Notes: generated by a model from the letters alone, not told the origin. A stretch of DNA of 32,902 bases from Candidatus Omnitrophota bacterium (GCA_030649895.1 JAUSEX010000058.1:1-32902), one strand, 5' to 3'; positions 1 through 8,337 are shown, counted from the stretch's first letter. Numbers and translations are program-made.

Positions 1-2604
1 GCAGGAAATAGTACATCGAGAGCCTACAATAGCCTAACAGCTTTACTCAAATCAGGCCTAATCACAGAAACTAACTATGAGAAAGTATTAAAAGATTTTA
101 CTACTATCCTCAAGAAAATCCCCCAGTACGCAGGAAATAATGCATGGAACGCCTACGATAGCCTAAAAGCTTTATTAGAATCAGGCCTAATCACAGAAAC
201 TAACTATGAGAAAGTATTAAAAGATTTTACTACTATCCTCAAGGAAATCCCCCAGTACACAGGAATTACTACAGGGAGCGCCTACAATAGCCTAACAGCT
301 TTACTAGAATCAGGCCTAATCACAGAAACTATTCAGAAAGAAATATTTACTATCCTCAAGGAAATCCCCCAGTACGCAAGAAACGATACACATAATGCAT
401 ATAAATCTCTTCTAGATGTGCTAAAACTCATGAAACGAAAGAACTTAGTTTTAGACCAAGATACTTTAGGTATAATCTTAGATATGATAAGACAAGGCGA
501 TAATGATTCAGGCGTAACAGATACGTTAAATGTAATAAGGGATTTTATCCTAGCCAGGGTAAAAGACCCGGCACCAGAAGCAGTACCAGGATCTTCTGGT
601 AGCCTAAGCGCTCTATTAACCCCTATTAATACGCAAAAACCTTTAACCGTACTTAGCTCTAACCAGACAGTCTTCACAGATGAACAGAAAAAAGCAATCC
701 TTGAAGAGATAGAAAAATACTGCGGTGATTATATTCAAAAAGCAGTAGAATTCTTAGAAAAACTAGAACAATCTGGAGTCATAACTCCTCAAAATAGAGA
801 AGCTATCTTTACTATCCTCAAGGAAATTCCCCAACATACAAGAAAGTATACATATAGAGCTTATGATAGCCTAACAGCTTTACTCAAATCAGGCCTAATC
901 ACAGAAACTAACTATGAGAAAATATTAAAAGATTTTACTACTATCCTGAAGAAAATTAACCAGTATGCAGTAGACGGTACATGGTGGGATGCCTACTATA
1001 GTCTAGAAGCTTTATTAGGATCAAAATCAGGCCTAATCACAGAAACTAACCAGAAAGAAGTATTTGCTATCCTCAAGGAAATCCCCCAGTACGCAGGAGA
1101 GCATATTGGGGACGCCTACAATAGCCTAACAGTTTTACTCAAATCAGGCCTAATCACAGAAACTAACCAGAAAGAAGTATTTGCTATCCTCAAGGAAATC
1201 CCCCAGTACGCAGGAGTCTATGCAAACAATGCTTACGATAGCCTAAAAGCTTTACTCAAATCAGGCCTAATCACAGAAACTAACCAGAAAGAAGTAGTTG
1301 CTATCCTCAAGGAAATCCCCCAGTATGCAAGGGGCTATACGCCTAATGCATATAACTCTTTTCTAGATGTACTTAAACTCATGAAACAAAAGAACCTACC
1401 TCTAGACCAAGATTCTTTAAATGTGATTTTAGATATGATAAGACAAGGCGGCAATGACTCAGGCGTAAAAGATACATTAAATGCAATAAGAGGTTTTATA
1501 CTAGCCAGGGTAAAAGACCCTGCACCAGATACAGGATCGGGATTTCCTGGTAGTTTAAGCGCTCTATTAGACCCTATCAATACGCAGCAAGTAGCTTTAA
1601 CTGCTGCGTCCAGTTCTAACCAGATAGTTTTTACAGATGAACAGAAAAAAGTGATCCTTAGAGAGATAGAAGAATACTGTGGTAGTTATATTCAAAAAGC
1701 AAAAGAATCCTTAAGAGGACTAGAGCAATCAGGAGTTATAACTCCTCAAAATAGAGAAACTATCTTTACTATTATCAAGGAAATCCCACAGCATGCAGGA
1801 GACGATACACGCGATGTCTACAATACCCTAAAATATTTACTAGGATCAAGCTTAATCACAGAAACTAACCAGGAAGAAATATTTACCATTCTCAGGGAAA
1901 TTCCACAGTATGCAGGAGAGAATATATGGAGCGCATATAATAGCCTAAAAGCTTTACTCAAGACAGGCTTAATTACAGAAGCTAACTATGAGAAAGTATT
2001 AAAAGATTTTGTTGCTATTCTAAAGGAAATCCCTCAGCACGCGGAAGAGGATATATGGAGAATCTACGATAGCCTAAAAACTTTACTAGGATCAGGCTTA
2101 ATTACAGGAGCTAATTATGAAAAAGTATTAAAAGATTTTATTGCTATCTTCAAGGAAATTACCCAGTATGCAGAAAGTGATACATGGAGATCCTGCGATA
2201 ATCTAACAGCTTTACTTAAATCAGGCCTAATTACAGAAACTAATCAAAAAGAAATATTCGCTATCCTCAAAGAAATCCCTCAGCACGCAAATCGCGACAC
2301 GCATAAGGCATATGACTCTCTTCTAGATGTACTAAAACTCATGAAACGAAAGAACCTAGCTCTGGACCAAGACTCTCTAATAGTGATTTTAAATATGATA
2401 AAGCAGGGAGATAAGGACTTAGGCGTAACAGATACGTTAAATGTAATAAGAGACTTTATACTAACCAGGGTAAAAGACCCGGCACCAGAAGCAGAACCAG
2501 GATCTTCTGGTAGTTTAAGCACTCTATTAAGCCCTATACCAAGACAATTGCCTGCAATGAATATAATTAAAGGCGCATTAGGCTCAACTCGTTCAGGCTT
2601 ATAA
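1..2604 (+). CDS. Giant alpha-solenoid repeat protein, 3' part (5' end outside window)
   Basis: The reading frame is open from the first base, so the gene continues beyond the left edge; the first possible in-window start (GTG at 418) lies inside a repeat and is not a real start. The visible 867 residues are two-helix units of 39 or 43 residues that open with ITETN or ITPQN and contain ILKEIPQYA and AYDSLKALLKSGL. Units are grouped into a super-repeat of about 955 bp: a cap with FTDEQKK and EI(E)xYCG, five units, then a distinct end cap (LDxDxLxVILDMIRQG, IRxFILARVKDPAP, PGSLSALLxPI). Two complete super-repeats (about 630-1590 and 1590-2545) and the end of a third are present. The short C-terminal tail follows PIPRQLPAMN. 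There is one conserved Cys per cap and no membrane segment. Function is not recognised; a helical binding scaffold is the reasonable guess. Nucleotide identity between neighbouring units is very high, implying recent expansion. Confidence 0.85.
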   Translation, partial: AGNSTSRAYNSLTALLKSGLITETNYEKVLKDFTTILKKIPQYAGNNAWNAYDSLKALLESGLITETNYEKVLKDFTTILKEIPQYTGITTGSAYNSLTALLESGLITETIQKEIFTILKEIPQYARNDTHNAYKSLLDVLKLMKRKNLVLDQDTLGIILDMIRQGDNDSGVTDTLNVIRDFILARVKDPAPEAVPGSSGSLSALLTPINTQKPLTVLSSNQTVFTDEQKKAILEEIEKYCGDYIQKAVEFLEKLEQSGVITPQNREAIFTILKEIPQHTRKYTYRAYDSLTALLKSGLITETNYEKILKDFTTILKKINQYAVDGTWWDAYYSLEALLGSKSGLITETNQKEVFAILKEIPQYAGEHIGDAYNSLTVLLKSGLITETNQKEVFAILKEIPQYAGVYANNAYDSLKALLKSGLITETNQKEVVAILKEIPQYARGYTPNAYNSFLDVLKLMKQKNLPLDQDSLNVILDMIRQGGNDSGVKDTLNAIRGFILARVKDPAPDTGSGFPGSLSALLDPINTQQVALTAASSSNQIVFTDEQKKVILREIEEYCGSYIQKAKESLRGLEQSGVITPQNRETIFTIIKEIPQHAGDDTRDVYNTLKYLLGSSLITETNQEEIFTILREIPQYAGENIWSAYNSLKALLKTGLITEANYEKVLKDFVAILKEIPQHAEEDIWRIYDSLKTLLGSGLITGANYEKVLKDFIAIFKEITQYAESDTWRSCDNLTALLKSGLITETNQKEIFAILKEIPQHANRDTHKAYDSLLDVLKLMKRKNLALDQDSLIVILNMIKQGDKDLGVTDTLNVIRDFILTRVKDPAPEAEPGSSGSLSTLLSPIPRQLPAMNIIKGALGSTRSGL
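1024..1374 (+). repeat. Tandem 117-bp coding repeat, three copies
   Basis: Copies begin at 1024, 1141 and 1258 with a constant period of 117 bp (39 codons). The first half of each copy, from AAATCAGGCCTAATCACAGA to the CAGTAYGCA codons, is almost identical, and the second half varies. Diverged copies with a 12-bp (4-codon) insertion recur across 1-2330. This is the DNA-level signature of unequal recombination inside the giant repeat gene. Confidence 0.85.
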
Positions 2605-2831
2605 TTAATAGTTCGTAACTAATGAAGTGAGTTAAGCGAGAAGACTAGACGTTCATAGTTGATAAGCATCAATATTTCTTAGAGCGGTTACGAAAGTTTT
2701 TTACTTATATCTAGTTGGGAAGTGCGAACAGTAGAGGTTCTCGACTGGGTTCTCAAAGTAAGCTATTATGTCCGCTCGAACAATATTGACCCCTGTTGAT
2801 TCCCGTCACCCATCTCGATAATTAATATTTC
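2605..2831. other. Intergenic gap with possible terminator and MITE-like copy
   Basis: No gene is visible. TTCGTAAC at 2612-2619 can pair with GTTACGAA at 2687-2694, and a run of six T follows at about 2696, so a branched terminator for the repeat gene is possible but the intervening 67 bases make it weak. Most of the gap, 2671-2787, is one copy of the dispersed element described separately. Confidence 0.4.
2671..2787 (-). repeat. MITE-like intergenic element, copy A
   Basis: Read on the minus strand the element begins AATATTGTTCGAGCGGA and ends CCGCTCTAAGAAATATT, so its two ends are imperfect terminal inverted repeats of about 17 bp. The whole 117 bp aligns with the copy at 10235-10348, sharing the ends and the internal words TAGCTTA and GTCGAGA. 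No coding capacity and no clear target duplication are seen. Confidence 0.65.
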
Positions 2832-2861
2832 TTGCTTTAATCTGCTTCCTTCCTATATAAT
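2832..2861 (+). promoter_or_regulatory. Candidate sigma70 promoter of lpdA, near-leaderless
   Basis: A perfect TATAAT at 2856-2861 is preceded at 18 bp by TTGCTT (three of six consensus positions). Transcription would start near 2868, two bases before the lpdA ATG at 2870, and no Shine-Dalgarno sequence is present, so the transcript would be leaderless or nearly so. Confidence 0.5.
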
Positions 2862-2869
2862 AAAATAAT

Positions 2870-4189
2870 ATGAATAAATATGATTTAGCTATAATAGGAT
2901 CTGGGCCATGTGGATATGTGGCTGGAATTAGGGCGGCTCAGCTTGGCCTCAAGGCATGTATTTTTGAAAAAGACAACGTAGGCGGGGTATGCCTTAATTG
3001 GGGCTGTATACCCACCAAGGCTCTTTTAGCGTCGGCCAATACGCTTTACACGATAGAGCACGCAGCTGAGTTTGGAATAAATGTAAAGGGTTTTGACCTG
3101 GATTTCTTAAAGGTATATGAAAGAAAAGAGGCTATTGTAAAAAAGCTTTCGTCAGGTATAGAGATGCTGATGAAGGCGAGAAAGCTTGAAATAATAAAAG
3201 AAAAAGCGGAAATAAAAGATAGTGGGCGAATAAAAGCAGGCGATTTAGAGATAGAGGCCAAAAACATTCTCATCGCAGCAGGCTCGATTCCTTTTGAACT
3301 TCCGGGCTTAGCTTTTGACCATAGGGATATTTTATCCAGTACTGATATCCTGGGATTAAAAACCATCCCGAAAAACCTTATAATAGTAGGCGGCGGCGTG
3401 ATAGGATGCGAATTTGCGTCCATATTCAGGTCTTTCGGCTCAGAGATAACGATAATTGAGGCAATGCCGCAGCTTTTACCTGGCGAAGATGAAGAAATAT
3501 CCCGCAAGATAGAGCAGGTCTTTAAAAAAAGAGGCATAAAAGTATTAACTAATACTAAGATTGATAAAATAGATAAAGGCGATAAAGCGCTTATTGCTGT
3601 GGGCCGTTCTCCTAATTCAAAAGGCCTTGGCATTGAAGCGGTTGGGATAGAATGTAATAAAGGATGGATAAGAGTAGATGAGCGCTTCAGGACAAATGTA
3701 AACAATATTTATGCAGCTGGAGACATAAAAGGCGGAATGTTATTAGCTCATGTGGCTTCAAAAGAAGGCATATCCAGCGTAGAGGGTATTTGCGGAAATA
3801 GCCATGCTATTGATTACAATGTTGTGCCAAGTTGTATTTTTACCCTCCCGGAGATAGCGAGCGTTGGTTTGAATGAAAAGACTGCAAAGAATAAAGGCAT
3901 CAACGTAAAGGCAAGGAAGTTTTTATTCTCCGCCATTGGCAAATCTCACGTGCTAGGCGAGACAGACGGTTTTATAAAATTGATAGTTGATGGCTCTAGC
4001 GACAAAATTTTAGGCGCTCAGATCATAGGGCCGCACGCTACAGAGCTCATAGCGGAAATTTCTCCGTGCATTCAGTTCGGTATAACATCCGAGAAACTCG
4101 CAAGCGTAATCCACGCTCATCCAACGCTGTCAGAGATAATCTGCGAAGCAGCAGAGGCTGTGCATAATAAGGCGATACATTCGTTGTAA
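2870..4189 (+). CDS. lpdA: Dihydrolipoyl dehydrogenase (E3), shortened
   Basis: FAD-dependent oxidoreductase that reoxidises dihydrolipoamide in 2-oxoacid dehydrogenase or glycine cleavage complexes in the cytosol. Visible: N-terminal FAD motif GSGPCGYVAGIRAAQLG (10-26), redox disulfide C41-LNWG-C46, NAD-binding GGGVIGCEFAS (about 174-184), FAD-binding AAGDI, and the C-terminal catalytic H417-PTLS-E422. Length is 439 residues against 450-475 in the family. The loss is internal: between the TNTKIDKI segment and IAVGRSPN about 20 residues of the NAD-domain beta-meander are absent, and KIDKGDKALIAVGR follows directly, with the frame preserved. No E1, E2 or glycine-cleavage gene is next to it. 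The start is ATG 2870, with no ribosome-binding site but a TATAAT 9 bases upstream. The family call is firm; which complex it serves is unknown. Confidence 0.93.
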   Translation: MNKYDLAIIGSGPCGYVAGIRAAQLGLKACIFEKDNVGGVCLNWGCIPTKALLASANTLYTIEHAAEFGINVKGFDLDFLKVYERKEAIVKKLSSGIEMLMKARKLEIIKEKAEIKDSGRIKAGDLEIEAKNILIAAGSIPFELPGLAFDHRDILSSTDILGLKTIPKNLIIVGGGVIGCEFASIFRSFGSEITIIEAMPQLLPGEDEEISRKIEQVFKKRGIKVLTNTKIDKIDKGDKALIAVGRSPNSKGLGIEAVGIECNKGWIRVDERFRTNVNNIYAAGDIKGGMLLAHVASKEGISSVEGICGNSHAIDYNVVPSCIFTLPEIASVGLNEKTAKNKGINVKARKFLFSAIGKSHVLGETDGFIKLIVDGSSDKILGAQIIGPHATELIAEISPCIQFGITSEKLASVIHAHPTLSEIICEAAEAVHNKAIHSL

Positions 4190-4198
4190 ATAACGTGC

Positions 4199-4271
4199 GG
4201 CTCAAGGCTCCAGGCTCCAGGCTCAAGGCAAAATCCTTCAGACTTCAGCCTAGAGCCTAGAGCCTAGAGCC
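4199..4271. repeat. Heptanucleotide palindromic element, copy 1
   Basis: The left arm is four heptamers of the form GGCTCNA (GGCTCAA, GGCTCCA, GGCTCCA, GGCTCAA). After a short A-rich spacer the right arm is five complementary-type heptamers (CTTCAGA, CTTCAGC, then CTAGAGC three times). The arms are inverted relative to each other, so an imperfect hairpin forms. It fills the gap between lpdA and nadD and ends three bases before the nadD start. Confidence 0.8.
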
Positions 4272-4274
4272 AAT

Positions 4275-4850
4275 ATGATTACTCGAATTGGTGTATTAGG
4301 CGGAACGTTTGATCCAGTGCATGAGGGGCATATATACCTTGCTAGGAAGGTTTCGCAAAAATTAAAACTTTCCAGGATAATATTTATTCCGACATATAGC
4401 CCGCCCCATAAAAAAGGCATTAAAGTAACCCCGGCAAAGCACAGATACAGCATGCTCAAGCTGGCGATAACAGGCAATGAAAAATTCAAGATATCTGATA
4501 TGGAGATAAAAAGAAAAGGCAGGTCATATTCCGTAGAAACCCTGAGGCGCTTAAGAAAAAGATACGGCCATAAAACAGAATTTTTCTTTATAACAGGCTC
4601 AGATTCCTTAAGAGAGCTTGGTAAATGGAAAGCCCTGGAAGAGATACTGAAACTTTGCAAGTTCGTCGTCGTAGAAAGGCCTGGTTTTGAGATCAAGCAC
4701 TTGCCCGAAGATATCAGCTGTCTTAAGGTAAAAGCAAAAGATATATCTGCTACGGAAATCCGCAGGAGAATAAAAACAGGAAAAATATTGGCCGGCATGA
4801 TACCCGATAAAGTAGGGCGCTATATACGTAGAAATAAATTATATATTTGA
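4275..4850 (+). CDS. nadD: Nicotinate-nucleotide adenylyltransferase
   Basis: Transfers AMP from ATP to nicotinate mononucleotide, giving nicotinate adenine dinucleotide (NaAD) in NAD synthesis. The N-terminal nucleotidyltransferase motif GVLGGTFDPVHEGH (about 7-20) holds the GxFxPxHxGH signature. SPPHK follows at about 43-47, and ISATEIRRRI near residue 155 is the family C-terminal ISxTxIR motif. Length 191 is typical. The start ATG 4275 follows directly on the heptamer element with no Shine-Dalgarno sequence. It is upstream of rsfS, a common bacterial pairing, here with a small zinc-ribbon gene between. NaAD is also the substrate of LarB, encoded about 15 kb downstream. Confidence 0.93.
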   Translation: MITRIGVLGGTFDPVHEGHIYLARKVSQKLKLSRIIFIPTYSPPHKKGIKVTPAKHRYSMLKLAITGNEKFKISDMEIKRKGRSYSVETLRRLRKRYGHKTEFFFITGSDSLRELGKWKALEEILKLCKFVVVERPGFEIKHLPEDISCLKVKAKDISATEIRRRIKTGKILAGMIPDKVGRYIRRNKLYI

Positions 4851-4875
4851 CAATTTTGATTTATTGTGTTAAATT
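4847..4875 (+). promoter_or_regulatory. Candidate promoter upstream of the zinc-ribbon gene
   Basis: TTGACA at 4847-4852, a 17-bp spacer, and TAAATT at 4870-4875 (four of six). The -35 overlaps the last codon and stop of nadD. The inferred start is near 4882, giving a leader of about 43 bases before the gene at 4925. Confidence 0.5.
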
Positions 4876-4893
4876 TATCTCGTTTAACACAAT
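4863..4893. promoter_or_regulatory. Perfect inverted repeat over the -10 region, possible operator
   Basis: ATTGTGTTAAA (4863-4873) and TTTAACACAAT (4883-4893) form a perfect 11-bp inverted repeat with a 9-base centre. It covers the candidate -10 and start site. It could be a repressor operator, or in RNA a stem; there is no T-run, so it is not a typical terminator. Confidence 0.5.
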
Positions 4894-4924
4894 AGATATT
4901 ACTAGTTAACCAAGGAGGATGCAA

Positions 4925-5071
4925 ATGGCACAAGGTTATTGCGTGAAATGCAAGGCGAAGAAGGAAATGAAAGACGCAAAAGAAGTAACAATGAAGAACA
5001 AAAGAAAAGCAATGAAGGGCAAATGTCCTACCTGCGGTACAAATATGTTTTGTATCATGGGAAATAAGTAA
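4925..5071 (+). CDS. Small zinc-ribbon protein, DUF5679-like
   Basis: A 48-residue lysine-rich protein starting MAQGYCVKCKAKKEM. It has two Cys pairs, C6-x2-C9 near the N-terminus and C34-x2-C37 near the C-terminus, with the second in KCPTCGT. These would bind one zinc ion. The pattern and length match my recollection of DUF5679; its role is unknown. It has one of the clearest ribosome-binding sites in the window, AAGGAGG at 4912-4918, six bases before ATG. It sits between nadD and rsfS with its own candidate promoter and operator-like palindrome, suggesting high and regulated expression. RNA or ribosome binding is plausible from the charge but is inference. Confidence 0.8.
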   Translation: MAQGYCVKCKAKKEMKDAKEVTMKNKRKAMKGKCPTCGTNMFCIMGNK

Positions 5072-5085
5072 AATCATATCAATAC

Positions 5086-5472
5086 GTGAGATCTAAAGAA
5101 AAAGCGCTGCTTGTTGCGGAACTTGCGAAGGCAAAGTTAGCAGAGGATGTTGTAATACTGGACATGAGAAAGGTGTCCAGTATTACGGATTTTTTTGTCA
5201 TAGCGAACGCATCTTCGACAAAGCGGTGCCAGACAATAGCAGAAAATATAGAAATAGGCCTGTCTGAAAAAAAAGAGTTGGTTTCTAAAATAGAGGGCTA
5301 TAAAGAAGGCCTGTGGGTGTTGATAGATGCCTATGATGTCGTGGCCCATATATTTTACGGGGATATCAGGAAGTTTTACAATCTGGAAGGCTTATGGGGC
5401 GACGCTCCTAGAATCAAGTTATGCCACAAAAAGAAAAAAACTCGCTCAAAGAAGATCTTAAGAAAAAAATAG
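5086..5472 (+). CDS. rsfS: Ribosomal silencing factor RsfS
   Basis: RsfS binds ribosomal protein uL14 and blocks joining of the subunits when nutrients are short. The 128-residue protein shows the family signatures: ITDFFVIANASS (about 33-44), then GLWVLIDAYDVVAHIF (about 75-90), and R-x-FYNLEGLWGDAP (about 95-108). The start is GTG at 5086; there is no in-frame ATG nearby that would keep the N-terminal helix. The C-terminus is an unusual run of about 20 mostly basic residues (HKKKKTRSKKILRKK), and this extension overlaps the start of the next gene (5421-5472) in another frame. The overlap implies translational coupling, and the basic tail may add rRNA affinity (inference). Confidence 0.9.
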   Translation: MRSKEKALLVAELAKAKLAEDVVILDMRKVSSITDFFVIANASSTKRCQTIAENIEIGLSEKKELVSKIEGYKEGLWVLIDAYDVVAHIFYGDIRKFYNLEGLWGDAPRIKLCHKKKKTRSKKILRKK

Positions 5473-6536
5473 AAGAATTTTCCGCGCTTTACGAAGTAGG
5501 TAAATTCATAACCTCAACCCTTCATCTCGATGAAGTCCTGTCGCTTATAACAAAAAAAGCAGCAACTATAATGAAGGCTTCTGCCTGCTCTCTGAGGCTT
5601 TTAGATAAATCAGGGTGCGAACTTCTTTTGCGTTCTTCATACGGCTTTACAAATAAAAAGTTTCAAAAGATAAAGAAAAGCCTGAGGGTAGGCGAAAGCA
5701 TTGCCGGTAGAGTCGTTAAGAATGGGAAGCCTTATGTAATAAACGACCTGAGCGTAGAAAAAAAATACAAATACCCGCAGTTCCCTATAAAAATAGGGCT
5801 AAGGTCAATGGTGACAGTACCTCTTATACAAAAAGATAAAATTATAGGCGCTCTGAGTATCTACAACGTAAAGGTGGGAGAGTATACGCCTGAAGACGTA
5901 AAACTTTTATCAATGTTTGCCAGCCAGGCTGCGATAGCTATTGAAAACGCCAGGCTGTTTGAACAGGCGCAGACAGGTTATTTAAATACAATAAAGACGC
6001 TTTCAAATATCATAGACGCCAAAGACAGCCAGACCTTTGGGCATTCCGAACGCGTAATGGAACACTGTATGGATATCGCAGGGATTTTAAAGCTTCCTGA
6101 TTCACAAAAAGAGATATTGAAATACGCAGGGCTTTTGCATGATATAGGTAAGATAGGGATAGATGTAGGCATATTGAGGAAACCGTCTAATCTTACGAAG
6201 GACGAATGGAAAATCATGAATATGCATCCGGTGGTAGGTTCCGGGATTGTAGAGCAAATAGGATTTTTGGATGACCTTGCTCCTATTATATTGCATCATC
6301 ATGAGAGATATGACGGCAAAGGCTATCCGTCCGGGTTAAAGAAAGAAAAAATCCCTTTAGGCGCCAGGATACTTTCTGTTGTGGATGCGTACGAGGCCAT
6401 GGTTTCAGACAGGCCTTACAGGAAGGCGCTGTCTTTTAAGAAAATCAGGCAAGAATTATTAGAAGGCGCAGGCGCTCAATTTGACCCTGACATAGTGAAG
6501 GTTTTTTTAAAAATACTAGATAAGAAAAAAACGTAA
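5421..6536 (+). CDS. GAF / HD-GYP domain protein, probable cyclic-di-GMP phosphodiesterase
   Basis: 371 residues: a short coiled N-terminus, a GAF sensor domain (about 18-180) and an HD-GYP domain (about 185-370). HD-GYP hallmarks are visible: H208 in GHSERV, H240-D241 in LLHDIGKIGI, H269 in MHP, HHHE at 292-295 and DGKGYPSGL with GYP at 301-303. Such enzymes hydrolyse cyclic-di-GMP; the GAF domain would sense an unknown ligand. There is no signal peptide or membrane segment, so it is cytosolic. The start ATG 5421 lies inside the 3' end of rsfS. Cyclic-di-GMP signalling fits the two GspE/PilB ATPases further downstream, one of which has an MshEN-like N-terminus, but no direct link is shown. 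Confidence 0.88.
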   Translation: MPQKEKNSLKEDLKKKIEEFSALYEVGKFITSTLHLDEVLSLITKKAATIMKASACSLRLLDKSGCELLLRSSYGFTNKKFQKIKKSLRVGESIAGRVVKNGKPYVINDLSVEKKYKYPQFPIKIGLRSMVTVPLIQKDKIIGALSIYNVKVGEYTPEDVKLLSMFASQAAIAIENARLFEQAQTGYLNTIKTLSNIIDAKDSQTFGHSERVMEHCMDIAGILKLPDSQKEILKYAGLLHDIGKIGIDVGILRKPSNLTKDEWKIMNMHPVVGSGIVEQIGFLDDLAPIILHHHERYDGKGYPSGLKKEKIPLGARILSVVDAYEAMVSDRPYRKALSFKKIRQELLEGAGAQFDPDIVKVFLKILDKKKT

Positions 6537-6565
6537 AACCCAAAAAAAATCCCAATAACCCCGCC

Positions 6566-6586
6566 AAATCCGCCTAAGGCGGATTT
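6566..6586. terminator. Perfect 9-bp hairpin after the HD-GYP gene
   Basis: AAATCCGCC (6566-6574), loop TAA, GGCGGATTT (6578-6586). The stem is perfect and G+C-rich at its head, with only TTT inside its own 3' arm and no longer T-run, so it may be a weak terminator or a REP-like hairpin. It lies in the 116-bp gap before argS. Confidence 0.45.
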
Positions 6587-6652
6587 GATCCTTAGTATGC
6601 GACTGAGTAAGGAGCGTGCGAAGGACCTGTTCAAGGCTATTCTAATTAAATT

Positions 6653-8284
6653 ATGATCAAGATCGAGATAGACCTGATAGCAATAGTAAAAAAAGCCGCG
6701 AAAAAAGCGTTTCCTGAGATACCGGAAGGCGTTTTTGAAGGCCTTTTATTAGAGGTCCCGAAAGAGAAAAAGTTTGGGGATTTCTCCAGCAATATAGCTA
6801 TGAGATTATCCAGGGAGTTAAAAAAAGCCCCCATGGATATAGCGGCAGCCCTTATAAAGCATATTGAAAAATTAGAAATTATTCAGGATGTAAAAGTTGA
6901 AAAACCCGGGTTTATAAACTTTTATATTTTAAATAAGGCTGTCATAGCCACTCTCAAAGATATTATCAAGGAAGACGCTGGATTTGGAAGCTCTTCTCTG
7001 GGAAAAAATAAAAAGGTGCAGATAGAATTTGTAAGCGCGAATCCCACGGGCCCTTTAACGGTAGCGCACGGAAGGCAGGCGGCTATAGGGGATTCTCTTG
7101 CCAGGATTTTAAAGTTTTGCGGTTACGATGTGACTAGAGAGTATTATATAAATGACGAGGGCGTGCAGATACAGGCTCTCGGGAAATCGCTTAAAGCAAG
7201 GTTTATGGATTTGATGGGCGAGAAATCAGAATTTCCGGAAAATGGCTATAAAGGCGGTTATGTCTCTGATATAGCTCAGAGATTAAAAGATAGTAATCCT
7301 GGCGGGCCTTTGTCGGATGATTTTTTCATGGAATACGCCGCCAAAGAAATAATGGGCGCGATAATAAAAGACCTGGAAGATTTCGGGGTTCATTTTGACG
7401 TGTGGTACAGCCAGAAAAAGCTTGCCGCCTCAGGTAATGTGGAAAGGGCGATAGAAGATTTAAAGAAAAAGGAATTTTTATACGAGCAGGATGGCGCAAT
7501 CTGGTTCAGATCGATAGATTTTGGAGACGATAAAGACAGGGTTATTGTAAAAAGCGACGGGTCACATACATACCTTACCCCTGACATAGCTTACCACAGG
7601 GAAAAATTTGAAAAAGGGTACGAGAGGATAATAAATATCTGGGGGCCGGATCATCATGGATATATAAACCGGATAAAAGCAGCCTGCCAGGCGCTCGGTT
7701 ACGATAAAGAAAAGTTATCAATACTTATAGCCCAGCTTGTAACACTTTACAGGAGCGGTAAGCCCGTGAAGATGTCTACGAGAGAAGGCGAATTTATAAC
7801 ATTGCGCGAGGTTATGGATGAGGTAGGAAGGGACGCGGCAAGATTTTTCTTTATTATGAGGCGCGTAGAAAGCCATCTGGATTTTGACCTGGCGCTCGCA
7901 AAGGCCCAGACCCTTGACAACCCTGTTTATTACATACAATACGCCCATGCCAGGATTTCCAGCATTATTGAATTTTCTGAAAACACAAAACAAAACTTTG
8001 ATAACTTGGAGCTTCTGGATAAAGAGCAGGAGATGAATCTAATAAAAGCCCTGATGAATTATCCAAAGATAATAGAGGTAACAGCGTCTAATCTGGAACC
8101 TTCCATACTTTTAACATACCTGCAGGATCTAGCAGGCCTTTTCCATTCCTATTACAATGCTTATCGTATAGTCACAGATGATAAGCCTCTCACCGAGGCA
8201 AGGATCGTTCTTATTCATACAGTTAAAAAAGTTTTAGCAAGCGGGCTTGATTTACTGGGCGTAACTGCGCTTGAGAAAATGTAA
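6653..8284 (+). CDS. argS: Arginyl-tRNA synthetase
   Basis: Class I aminoacyl-tRNA synthetase that charges tRNA-Arg. At 543 residues the length is normal. An N-terminal Add-1-type domain (1-110) precedes the HIGH-type motif within NPTGPLTVAHGRQAAIGD (about 129-146). The Rossmann core includes YYINDEGVQ and the Arg-family segment LTPDIAYHREKF; the KMSK-equivalent is VKMSTREGEF. The C-terminal DALR anticodon-binding domain contains YIQYAHARISSI and ends LGVTALEKM. The start ATG 6653 has no good Shine-Dalgarno sequence; the upstream gap contains the hairpin at 6566. Confidence 0.95.
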   Translation: MIKIEIDLIAIVKKAAKKAFPEIPEGVFEGLLLEVPKEKKFGDFSSNIAMRLSRELKKAPMDIAAALIKHIEKLEIIQDVKVEKPGFINFYILNKAVIATLKDIIKEDAGFGSSSLGKNKKVQIEFVSANPTGPLTVAHGRQAAIGDSLARILKFCGYDVTREYYINDEGVQIQALGKSLKARFMDLMGEKSEFPENGYKGGYVSDIAQRLKDSNPGGPLSDDFFMEYAAKEIMGAIIKDLEDFGVHFDVWYSQKKLAASGNVERAIEDLKKKEFLYEQDGAIWFRSIDFGDDKDRVIVKSDGSHTYLTPDIAYHREKFEKGYERIINIWGPDHHGYINRIKAACQALGYDKEKLSILIAQLVTLYRSGKPVKMSTREGEFITLREVMDEVGRDAARFFFIMRRVESHLDFDLALAKAQTLDNPVYYIQYAHARISSIIEFSENTKQNFDNLELLDKEQEMNLIKALMNYPKIIEVTASNLEPSILLTYLQDLAGLFHSYYNAYRIVTDDKPLTEARIVLIHTVKKVLASGLDLLGVTALEKM

Positions 8285-8294
8285 ACAAGAATTT

Positions 8295-8337
8295 GGCTCT
8301 AGGTTGAAGGCATTATTTTCTCCTTGAGCCTTCAGTC
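8295..8337. repeat. Heptanucleotide palindromic element, copy 2
   Basis: The left arm GGCTCTA-GGTTGAA-GGC and, after an A+T-rich spacer, the right arm CCTTGAG-CCTTCAG are inverted heptamer arms of the same type as at 4199 and 24905. This is the shortest copy. It occupies almost all of the gap between argS and mfd, and an in-frame TGA within it (8325-8327) excludes extending mfd upstream. Confidence 0.65.

Noticed and set aside
1-2330. Regular direct repeats suggestive of a CRISPR array
   Set aside because: The repeats are 117 or 129 bp, in frame and coding, with conserved protein sequence and no unique 30-40 bp spacers.
3046-3705. Long open frame antisense to lpdA (and similar antisense frames elsewhere)
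   Set aside because: These are shadows of well-supported genes on the plus strand, with low-complexity translations and no ribosome-binding sites.
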